Position numbers and translations under genes: made by a program | Source of the DNA: Euryodendron excelsum | Lineage: Eukaryota > Streptophyta > Magnoliopsida > Ericales > Pentaphylacaceae | NCBI GenBank assembly: GCA_033060915.1 | Contig: CM065392.1 | Coordinates: 17,672,501-17,736,500, forward strand | Direction of reading: 5' to 3' | Length of the DNA: 64,000 bases | In this document: piece after piece, positions 47,901-59,000 of the stretch | How the letters are laid out: each line of letters starts with the position of its first letter | How positions within the stretch are numbered: the first letter of the stretch is position 1 | The notes under the pieces: generated by a model | What the model saw: only the letters and a program-made list of their open reading frames with translations | What the model was told of the DNA's origin: nothing | Database searches by the model: none

Positions 47901-49410
47901 CCTACTCTAAACCTTTCCTAATTCAAATCCTTTCTAATCTCCTACTTTCCTAAACCATAAGTTTCCTAAACCTAAACTTTTAAATCTTTCCTTATTAAGC
48001 TTCCAAATCTTTTCTAATTCAACTCTTTCCTAGTTCCATCCCTTTGCAAATCTAAAATTTCCAAATCTAACTTTTCTAATCTTTCTAAACTTCTAAACTT
48101 TCTAAATTCTAAACTTTCTTAAATTATAAACTTTTCTATTTCAAAAACATTCCTTTTTCCTAAATTCGAAACCTTTCCTAATTCCAAAACTTTCCTAAAT
48201 CGAAACTTTCCTAAACCAAAACTTTCCTAATTCGAAACTTTCCTAAAATGAAACTTTCCTAAAATGACACTTTCCTATTTTGAAACTTTCCTAATTTGAA
48301 CCCTTCCTAAATCCAATCTTTCCTAATCTTCCAAGTCCAACATTCGAGTCCAATTTTTCTTAAATCTCAAGTCTTTCCTAAATCCTATCTTTCTAAGTCT
48401 AGGTTTTCTAAACCTCAATCTTTCAAAATTAATTTCCTAATCCTTTAATTCCAATTTCCAATCTTCTAAGTTCAAATCTCTAAATCTTCCAATCCAAATT
48501 CTAATTCAATTTCTTCTTTCAATCATACATTCTATTTTTTATCGGACTCTTGTCCGAACTACGACTGACTTGATTCCTCCAAAAGAGTACGTAGGCAACC
48601 TTCATGGGTGCGGTCACAACCCTTTTCAAGCTTCTATTTCTATAATTTTCTTTTAAATCTTCAAATTCCATAATCTATTTTCAAGTTTCCAATTCCAAAA
48701 ATCTGTTTTCAAATCTCCATTTCCACTTTCTAAAACTTTCTTTCAAATCAAATCTATCTTTTCAAATCTCTTTTCAATTTCAATTTCAAATCTCTTTTTA
48801 AAAATCAAATCAATTTCTTTTCAAATTTATTTCCAAATTTATTTTTTAACTCTCTTTTTCTTGCATTTACATATCATGCATCATGTCTTTCTTAAAATTA
48901 TTTTCTAAAGTGAATAGGATTATAAATTTGTTATTTGAAGACTCTCATAGGTGAATCTAGGGTAAATAGACATATAGGTACTGCATGGGCGGGGTAGGGT
49001 GATGGCTTAGTGCGTCTTCCCTACACGTAACCAACCTCCGAACCTAGGATCACTGTCTTCAAAAGACCAAAAATGGAGTTATTTTTCTAAAAAGGGCTTA
49101 AATGTTTTTCAAAGTTTGCCAAACAACTTGTTTTCTTAAAAACCCTCTCTAGAGGTAGTATTTTCAAAAATCGTTTTCAAAAACCCTAAGTATAGTCTTC
49201 GAATTGTGCTTAGTTTTTAGGTGACTTAACTTACCTTAATCAAGTTAAGTGGCGACTCCAAACTTTTTTCAAAAACCCTTTATTCAAATCTATTTTCAAT
49301 TCAAACCTAGTCGCACTCATTCTTCTAAGAGAATGAGTTCTAATGAGAGAGTACAGTATTTTTCTCACATGTGTGTGTATTCTTCGAGTACAAAAAATCT
49401 GGGCGCGACA
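44979..49410 (+). mobile_element. LTR B, solo, nested in A
   Basis: 4432 bp from TGTAAGCACCCC to GGGCGCGACA with a perfect GGGTT duplication (44974-44978 and 49411-49415). The uninterrupted form of its target, TTAGGGTTAGGGTTGAACT, is seen in LTR C near 52435, which confirms the insertion point. TATA box TATAAAT at 46344-46350; leader with splice-donor-like ACAAG|GTAGGC at 46656. The 3' half (about 47240-48560) is a long pyrimidine-rich degenerate repeat of TTTCCTAAA units. No ORF of note. Probably a Ty3/gypsy Tat/Ogre-type LTR because of size (inference). Confidence 0.8.
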
Positions 49411-52400
49411 GGGTTGAACTAGGGTTTAGAGTCTTTAGACATCTTAGGAATTAGGTAACCTAGGGTTGAAATATGCACTTGAAATAAGAAGGTTTGATTT
49501 TAGAAAGTTGAATTTTAGAAAAGTTTCGAATTAGGAAGGTTCCATTTTAGAAAAATTTTAAAATAGGAAAGTTCCATTTTAGGAAAGTTTCATTTTTAGG
49601 AAAGAGTTGATTTTGGAAAGATTTGAATTTAAAAAGTTTTAAAAGTAGAAAGATTTAAACATTGAAAGATTTGAAATTTAAAAAGATTTGAAAGTTTGAA
49701 ATTTAGAAAGTCGGGATTTGGAAAGGCTTGAAATTAAGAAAGATATGATTGTTATTTCTTAAAGTAGAAGATGGATTTTATTCCAAAAATAGATGATTTG
49801 ATTTTGTTTCCAAAATTGGAGGATTTGATTTGGTTTCCTAAATTGGAAGATTTGATTTGACATAGAGTTGGAAAGCTGAGTTTTGAAAATCTTGGATTTA
49901 GAAATCTATGATTTATGGCAAAATAGAAAGTCACGATTTCAAGAAAATAATTAGGATTTCCTAACCATGGATTCTAGGGTTTGACTTGAACTTCAAGACA
50001 AAAAGTTTTTAGAAAGTAGATCTTAGAAAAGAGTTTTTAGGAAGTAGATTTGCAAAACTATTTAGAAAGAGGTTTGAATATGGACTTTTGCAAGTCTCTT
50101 AGATATCTCACTTTCCTAAAACAATTCTAACCATGAAAAGATTAGAACCATTTTAGGGTTGTGATTTTGAAAACAAATAAGGTTTGAAATATGGACCATA
50201 ATGATCCCATTGAATGTAACACTTTCCTAAAACAAACCTAACCATAGAATGGTTAGAATCATTTTAGGATTGTGATTTTGATAAAAACAATTTAGGATTT
50301 ACACCTAAAATTTGGACCTTAATGGTCACAATGAATATAACGCTTTCCTAAAAGAACATTAACCATGGAATGGCTAGAATCATCCAAGGAGTGTGATTTT
50401 GAAAACAATTTTAAAAGAATGAAGTTTTGAATACAAGTTTGAAAACAACTTTGAATACGATTTTGAATACAACTTTGAATACAAGTTTCTAGACTAAGTT
50501 TATGTACCCTTTTTACGCAGGGGGAGGGTTTGTATTTATAGGCAATTGAAACAGGAACCGACACTTGCTGCAGTGCCAACCACTTAGGAAATTTTTAAGG
50601 CGGCAAGAAACGTATCTTTTGACCCTTGGAATGTAAGGTAAAAGATTTGGACGCTTGTCCTAGTGACTAGCATGCATTTTTTGGCTTGGTTCCACTACAA
50701 GTGACTCCAGAAAGTCCGGGAGTGATCTGGAAGGCCAGGGATGGACGAGAACCTCTATGAGAGTATCCTGAAGCTAAATGGCTTGATAACCAGTGCCAAA
50801 GTAGTTGAAAAGGGTGACCAGCCTACTAGGGGGCAAAATAGTCAATTGGATCGGGAAAACACCAAAATGGACCTAGAGTGACCCGTGAGAAGGCTTGAAG
50901 GTTGGAAATACTATCAAGAGTGTTATGAGGGGTTGTCGCTTTGATACCCAGAGGCGGTGTGGTTGGAGAAGGTGACTGGCCTACGTGGTACAAAACAGTC
51001 ATTTTGTAACGGGCTTGCCAGAATAGACTCGGAATGATCTGAAAAGGCATTGGAAGGTTAGGAATACTATTAAAAGCATCTTTAACAGGTAACCGGTTTG
51101 ATATCCAGAGTCGGTGTGATTTTCGAAGGCGATCAGATGCTTAGGGGCAAAGTGATCATTTCGACCAGATGGTCTTGGAATTGATCCGGAATCGACTGAA
51201 AGGCATTCGAATATGCTGAATTGTCTTTGGGACAATCTTGGAAGGGTGGATTTATCGCTATGAGGACTTAGGTACTTTCTCGAGAAGCGTGACAAAAGGG
51301 CCCGAGGGGCAGTTTGGTCATTTTCACCAAAGTGGTCTAGCAGATGTCGTGCCCCAATTTTTTACACTCGAGAAAAATACACACAAGTGGGAAAAACACA
51401 TTACTCTCTTGTTAGAACTCATCCTCCTAGAAGGACGAGTGCGGCTAGGATTGAATTAGAAATTGATTTTGATTAAAGGCTTTTAGAAAAGATTTGAAGT
51501 CACCGCCTAACTTGATTAAGGTGAGTTAGGTTACCTAAAACTAAGCACAATTCGAAGATTACACTTAGAGTTTTTGAAAAGATTTTAAAACTTCCTCAAG
51601 AGAGGGTTTTTAAGAAAATAGGTTATTTGGCAACCTTTGAAAATATTTAAGCCCTTTTTGAAAATAACTCTATTTTTGGTCTTTGAAAATAGTGATTCTA
51701 GGTTCGTAGGTTGGTTATGTATAGGGAAGACGCACTAAGCCAACACCCTACCTTACCCTTGTGATACCTACATGTTTATTCACTCTAGGTTCACTTATTT
51801 GGAATCTTTGATTAATAAATGTCCAACACTATCCCCTTTGAAAAGAATTACATATGATGCATGATATGCAAGTGCAAGAATTTTATTTGATTTTGAAAGT
51901 AGATTTGAAAAGACTTGATTTGATTTTAGGAATAGATTTGAAAAGATAGATTTGATGTGAGATTGGAAAGAACGTTTTAGAAATTAGAATTAGAGATTTG
52001 AAAACAGATTTTAGAATTGGAAACTTGAAATAGATCATGGAATTGGAAGTTTTAAAAAGGTTGTGACCGTACCCATGAGGGTTGCCTACGTATCCCTTTT
52101 TCGGAATCTAGTCAGTCGTAGTTCGGACAAGAGTTCGATTGAAAATAGACGCTTTTAGGTTTTTGAAAAAAGTTTGACTTGAAAAGATTTGATTAGAAAA
52201 GAGTTTGATTTGAAAAAGGATTTGATTTGAACTTAGAATAGAAGATATGAAATCGAGATTTGATTTGAAATTGAACTTAGACTTGAAAAATGGTTTGAAC
52301 TTTGAAAGAAAACTTGGACTTGATTTAGGAAAAAAGGAGTTGAGTTTTGAAAACATTTTGACTTAGATTGAAGTTTTAAAACTATCTTAATTTAGAAAGG

Positions 52401-54119
52401 AGTTTTAGAAAAGAGTTGAAGCCTCCTAACTTTAGGGTTAGGGTTGAACTAGGGTTTAGGCCTCTTAGGGCTTAGGTAACCTAAGTTTGGAATATGTAGT
52501 TGAATTGGAAAGGATATGATTTAGATTTAAAAAGTTTGATTTTAGAAAGTTGGATTTGAGAAAGATTCGAATTAAGAAAGTTGAATTTAAGGAAGATTTG
52601 AAAAGAGATTTAATTTGGTTTGAAAACACTTGACTTGGAATGATTTGGAAAGCTAAGGTTTAGGAAAGATTGGACTTTGGAATGCTTTGAATTAGAAATG
52701 TTTCAAAATAGGAAAGTTTCATTTTAGGAAAGTTCCAAATTAGGAAAGTTTTGATTTTAGGAAAGTCTTGAATTTAAAAAGTTTCCTTTTAGAAAAGTTT
52801 TGAATTTAGAAGGATTTCAACTTTGAAAAGATTTAGAATTTGGAAAGTTTTGAAATTTAGAAAGTTTGGAATTAGGAAATGTTTGAATTAAGAAAGATTT
52901 GATTTCTATATTTCCTAAAATAGAAAATTTAGATTTTATTTCCAAAAAAGAGATGATTTGATTTTATTTCCAAAAAGGGGTGATTTGATTTGGTTTCTAA
53001 AATTGAAGGATTTGATCTAATTACTTAAGTTGAAAGATTTGATTTGGCATGGAATTGGAAAGGTTGAATTTTGAAAAGCTTGGATTTGGAAAGCTAATGG
53101 TTTGGGTGTAAAAAAGGAAATTTAGGAAACTTATGATTTGATGTAGAAAATAATTTTTGGAAACTTATGATTTGAAGTAAAAGAGAAAGTCATGTTTTTA
53201 GGAAAGAGAATTAGGGTTTCCTAACTATGGAATCTAAAGCTTGACTTAGATTCCAAGAAAAAGAATTTTTGGAAAGTAGATCTTTTTAAGAGAGTTTCTA
53301 GGAAGGAGATATGAAGAGAGATTTTAGAAAGTGAATTTTTAAAGAGAACTTTTGGAAATGAGTTTGAAAAGAGCTTTTTGGATAATAGATTTTTAAAGGG
53401 AGGTTTTAGGAATGAGTTTTTAGAAAGTAGATTTTTGAAGAGAGCTTTTAGAAAGTATTTTGAAAAGCAATTTTGAAAGGGGTTTGAATATGGACTTTTG
53501 AAATCTTTTGAATGTCTCACTTTTTTAAAACGATTCTAAACATGAAGAGATTAGAATCATTCCAAGTTAGTGGTTTTGAAAATAACTTGGATTTGAAATA
53601 TGGACCAATATGATCACATTGAATATTACACTTTTCTAAAACAACCCTAACCATGGAATAGATAGAATCATTTTAAGATTATGGTTCTGATGAAATGAAA
53701 GTTAGGGTTTACACCCAAAATAGGGACCTTGATGGTCACAATGAATATAACACTTTCTTAAAACAACCCTAACCACGGAATGACTAGAATCACTTTAAGA
53801 TTATGATTTTGAAAACGAGTTTTTGAATGCAAGTTGGGAAAGATGATTTTGATACAAGTTTTGAAAACTATTTTGAAAACAAGTTTTTGTAAGCACCCCA
53901 TTTGTTACCGCTCGGCAGTCTACACTCCGTCCAGACTTATTTTCAAGTCATAGTGGGCATATTCCAATCGAAACCAATCCTCTAGGTCCAAATTCCGTCT
54001 TTCCATCGCTTCACGGGCCTGTCAGGCCCAAATAGAGGCAAAATGACCAAAATGCCCTTAGGGGCATTGTCCTTTCTTATTCCAATTTCAATCCCTCTTT
54101 CGAGACAGTTTATTCCTCG

Positions 54120-54930
54120 AGATGGTCCGAGTAGCAAAACTACTCACAAAACCGTTACAGTGGCGGAAACACTCACAAAACCGTTAGAGTAGCGGAAGTA
54201 CTCACAAAATCGTTAGAGTGGCGGAAACACTCGCTATCCAGGCACGTCTCTTCGGAGACGGTAAGACCCCTTTCCAATCCCACTCTTGAGTCAGTTTATT
54301 CCTCGAGATAGTTTCAATCCAGGCACGTCTCTTCGGAGACGGTAAGACCCCTTTCCAATCCCTCTCTCGAGACAGTTTATTCCTCGAGACGGTCTGAGTA
54401 GCAAAACTACTCACCAAACCGTTAGAGTAGCGGAAATACTCACAAAACCGTTAGAGTGGCGGAAACACTCACAATCCAGGCACGTCTCTTTGGAGACGGT
54501 AAGACCCCTTTCCAATCCCACTCTCGAGACAATTTATTCCTCAAGACGGCTCCAATCCAGGCACGTCTCTTCGGAGACGGTAAGACCCCTTTCCAATCCC
54601 TCTCTCGAGACAGTTTATTCCTCGAGACGGTCCGAGTAGCAAAACTACTCACAAAACCGTTAGAGTAGCGGAAGTACTCACAGAACCGTTAGAGTAACGG
54701 AAATACTCATAGAACCGTTAGAGTAGCGGAAATACTCACAGAACCGTTAGAGTAGTGGAAATACTCAACCCCGTCCGAGTAGCGAAAATACTCCCAAATC
54801 ATCAACCCCGTCCGAGTAGCGAAAATACTCACAAATCATCAACTCCGTCTGAGTAGCAGAAATACTCACAAATCATCAAACCCCATCCGAGTAGCGGAAA
54901 TACTCATACCGTGAGAGTGGCGGAAACACT
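54120..54930 (+). repeat. tandem repeats with CGTCTCTTCGGAGACG hairpins in LTR D
   Basis: About 28-bp units of the form CCGTTAGAGTAGCGGAAATA are mixed with four larger units carrying the hairpin CGTCTC-TTCG-GAGACG (54245, 54326, 54564; the one at 54483 has a TTTG loop). Adjacent CTCTCGAGACAG...CCTCGAGACGG blocks can also pair. Confidence 0.8.
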
Positions 54931-55039
54931 CAAAACCTAGGTCAACACTAGTGGCTGTTAGCCCACTTCGGTGAAAAATGACCAAACTACCCTTAGAACC
55001 TTTTCCGAAACTTTCCGGTCAAGATGACCATTTTGCCCC

Positions 55040-55580
55040 TAGGCATCCGAACACCCCGGGAACCACACCGGCTCTGGGTATCAAACCGGTAATGTCCCGA
55101 GAATACTTTTTATAGTATTCTCAACCTTCCTTTACCTTTCCGGATCATTCCGAGTCAGTTCCGGCCAACCTGGTACAAAATGACCGTTTTGCTCTTAGAG
55201 GGCCGGTCTCCTTCTTCGACCATACCGGCTTTAGGTATCAAACCGGTAATGTCCCGAGAATACTTTTTAGAGTATTCTCAACCTTCCTTTACCTTTCCGG
55301 ATCATTCCGAGTCAGTTTCGGCCAACCCGGTACAAAATGACCGTTTTGCCCCTCGATGGCCGGTCTCCTTCTTCGACCACATCGGCTTTAGGTATCAAAC
55401 CGGTAATGTCTCGAGAATACTTTTTAGAGTATTCTCAACCTTCCTTTACCTCTCCGGATCATTCCGAGTCAGTTCCGGCAAACCCGGTACAAAATGATCG
55501 TTTTGCCCCTAGTGGGCCGGTCTCCTTTTCCGACCACGCCAGCTCTGGGAATCAAACCGGCAACCTCTGGGAACATTCTA
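55040..55580 (+). repeat. 157-bp tandem repeat in LTR D (about three copies)
   Basis: GGCCGGTCTCC recurs at 55201, 55358 and 55515, exactly 157 bp apart, and a related unit precedes it near 55052. The short ORFs at the same spacing are side effects of the repeat. Confidence 0.88.
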
Positions 55581-55917
55581 AATAATGTTTCCAGATCTCA
55601 AGTCTTTTTCTGGAACAATCCGGGTTCGCCCGGCAGTTTTCCGACCCGATTGACCGTTTTGCCCCTAAAGGCCCGGTCAACCTTTCTGACCCACCTTATC
55701 CTCACTTTCCAAGTCAAATACCTCCAGGACACTGTTTTAAGTGTTCCTACTCCCTTCCCGCCTTCCGGGTCATTCCCGGCTCCTTCAAATCATTTCCGGA
55801 TTTTCCAGAGTCACTCATAGTGAAGCTAGGCTAAAGTTTACATGGTAGTCACTAGTACAGGCGCCCAAATCTAGTCAAAGATACGTTGTTTGCCGACTTT
55901 AAATCTTTCCTAATTGG

Positions 55918-56019
55918 CTGGCGCCACTAGTAGTGGCGCCAAGCCAAAAAATGGCCTGGCGCCACTCCTAGTGGCGCCAGTGTAAATTTTGCCCTGGCGC
56001 CACTGCAACAGGCGCCAGG
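55918..56019 (+). promoter_or_regulatory. three GGCGCC hairpins just upstream of the LTR D TATA box
   Basis: Inverted repeats GGCGCCACTA/TAGTGGCGCC (55920-55940), CTGGCGCCACT/AGTGGCGCCAG (55956-55980) and CCTGGCGCC/GGCGCCAGG (55993-56019). The last ends 13 bp before TATAAATA at 56033. Weaker versions occur in LTR C (about 60105-60170) and near 62285-62350. Confidence 0.75.
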
Positions 56020-59000
56020 CTTGTCCAACTTCTATAAATACAGAGCCTCGTTCAACGTGAAAGGGGTCTGCAAACTTAACCTAAGAATCCTATATTTCGA
56101 TATACAGAGCTCGAGCACCTCCTAAACCCTAGCCTCCCTAGGTTTTCCCAAACCCTAGCCACCATACATAAACCCTAGCCTTCTATACACTCATACACAC
56201 CCCCATACACTCATACCCTAGCCTTCAACCATCCTTTGAAGATCGGAAGAGCTGCCATCTAAAGCTTGAAGACAACCCTTGAAGGTTGAAGAAAAAGATC
56301 AAGACGAAGACCGAAGACCGAAGACAAGCAAGGCGCGTAAATTAAAGAAGATACAAGGTAGGCTTTCTCTTTAATTTTCTGCACTTCCCCCCTCTCTCTT
56401 CTCTCTCCAACCCACTTGGGTTTTCTTTATTTTAATCCCCCATCTCTTTCCCCCCCTTTCTTTGCATGCTTGAAACAAGGGGACTCCCGGTCCATGTGTA
56501 GGATTAGACTATTGGAGAGTCACCGTGTCGGGGGCTTTCTTCTAGTCTAACCAAAGACCACGTGGGTCCGGCCCCCTTGATTATGTGGTGAAGCCTTAGC
56601 CTTGTATGTTCACGACCCCCAAATTGCATTGTGCATATTATAGTCTTGCATCTTCCAAAAACCGTTTTCAAAATTGTTTTTCAAAACGTTTTTAAACTTG
56701 TTTTCAAAATGGCATCAAAATCTCTTTTTCAAAAACTTGTTTTCAAAACCACAATTTTAGGGTGATTCTAGCATTTCCATGGCTAGGATTGCTTTAGGAA
56801 AGTGTTATATTAAAAGTGGCCTTTTGGTCTATATTTTCAAACCTTGTTTTCAAAACCACTTTCTTAAAGTGGTTCTAGCCCTCTTATGGTTAGAATTGCT
56901 TTAGGAAAGTGAGATGTTTTTACACCTTCTAAAAACTCTCTTTAAAAATCTCTTTCTAAAAATTTTTTTTTTTCAACATACTTTCTTAAAACTCTCATTT
57001 CCAAAATTGTTTTCAAAAACTCTCCTCCAAAATCTATTTTTCAAAACCCCCTTTTTCAACTCCTCTCCAAAATCTTTTCCTCAAAATTCACTTTCTAAAA
57101 ACACTCCCTAAAAATCTTTTCAAAAACTCTCTTTTCCAAAATCTCCTTTCTAGAAATTCCCCTCTAGGATCTTCTTTCCAAAAAACACGTTTCTAAAAAC
57201 ACACTTTCCAAAACTCCCTCTTTCCTAAAATTTTTTTCCAAAAACTCTCTCTCCAAATTCACTTTCCAAAAACTCCTCCCTAAGATTCCCTTCTAGAAAA
57301 CCTTCGTTTCCAAAAATGCACTTTCCAAAAACTCTTTCCTTAGAAACCCAAGTCAAGCCCTAGAACCCACAATTAGGAAACCCTAAATTTTCTTCCCAAA
57401 AACATGGTTTTCAAACTTTGCCCCAAACCTAGGTTTCTAAAATCTTTTGTTTTCTACATCAAAACTATACATGTTTCCAAAACCTATTTTCTACGTCAAA
57501 ACTATAATTTTTCAAAACTAGGGTTTCTAGAATCTCCTTTCCAAATCCTAGCCAAATCCTACCTTCCCTTTAGGAAACCAAATCAAGTCTCCCCGTTTAG
57601 GAAACTAGATCCCGTCCTCCGTTTTTGGAAACAAAATCAAATCTTTTCTTTTAAGAAACCAAATCCAATCTCTTCTTAATCCAAACCTTTCCTAATTCGA
57701 TTCCTTCCTAAACCATAAGTTTCCTAAACCTAAACTCTAAATCTTTCCTTAAATTTCAAAATCCAACTCTTTCTTAATTCAAATCCTTCCTAAACTTCCA
57801 CTTTCCTAAATCTTAAGTTTCCAAAACTTGAACATAAAAATCTTTCCTAAATTTTAAAACTCAATTTTCAAATCTTTACTAATTCAACCCTTTCCTAATT
57901 CTACCCCTTTTTCAAAATCCTTTTCTAAATTCAAGCTTTTAAACCTTTCCTAAATTCAAACCTTTCTTAATTTCAAGATTTTCTAAAACTCTAAAACTTT
58001 CTAAAATCTCAAATCTTTCTAAAACTCTAAAACTTTCTAAATCTTAAACTTTCTAAATTTCAAATCTTTCTAAATTCTAAACTTTCCAGAACTTCGAAAT
58101 CTTTCTAAATCTAAGACTTTTCTAAACTCAAAACTTTCTTAATTTAAGACTTTCTTAAGTTGAAACTTTCTTAATTCAAACATATCCTAAATTGAAAACT
58201 TTCCTTTTTCCAACCTTTCCTAAAACGAAACTTTCCAATTTTCAAGCTTTCTTAATTCAAAACCAATTTCCAAACTTTCTTAATTCAAAACTTTCCTAAC
58301 TCCAAAACTTTTCAAAAATGAAACTTTCCTAATTCTAACCTTTCCTAATTTCAAAACCTTCCAAAAATGACACTTTCTTAAATCGGACATTTCCTAATTC
58401 GAACTTCTCCTAAAATCCAATCTTTCTTAAACTGTTGAGTCTTTCCTAGGTCTCCTATCTTTCCTAAGTCTAGGTTTCCACAACCTCCATCTTTCCACAA
58501 CCAAATCTTTCCGCAACAAAGTCTTTCCAAAGCAAGTCTAATCTTCTCAATTTCAATTTCCAATCTCCTCTTCTAATCTCAAATCAAATCCAGTTTTCAA
58601 TTCAATCTCCTTCTTACAATCCAATCTCTCTCTTCAAATCAATCTCTTTTCAATTGGACTCCGGTCCGAACTACGACGGACCTGATTCCCCCAAAGGGAT
58701 AAGTAGGCAACCTTCATAGGTGCGGTCACCATACTTTTCAAACCTTCAATTCCACCCTCATGGGTGCGGTTTCCAAAATCTTTCCAAATCTCAAATTCCA
58801 ATCAGTTTTCAAAATTCCAACTTCAAAATTTCTATTTTCAAGTTCCTATTTTTAAATTTTCATACTTTCCAATTTCAAATTCAATCTCTTCAAATCTATT
58901 TTCAAATCAAATCAATTTATTTTCAAATCAATTTCTATTTTCCAATTCTCTCATCTTGCACTTGCATATCATGCATCATGTTAATTTTCAAACATTGTTT

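Noticed and set aside
54120..54930. CRISPR-like spacing of 28-bp repeats
   Set aside because: Units are directly tandem without unique spacers and lie in a plant LTR.
54202..55585. Repetitive ORFs in LTR D
   Set aside because: They track the hairpin-bearing and 157-bp tandem repeats.
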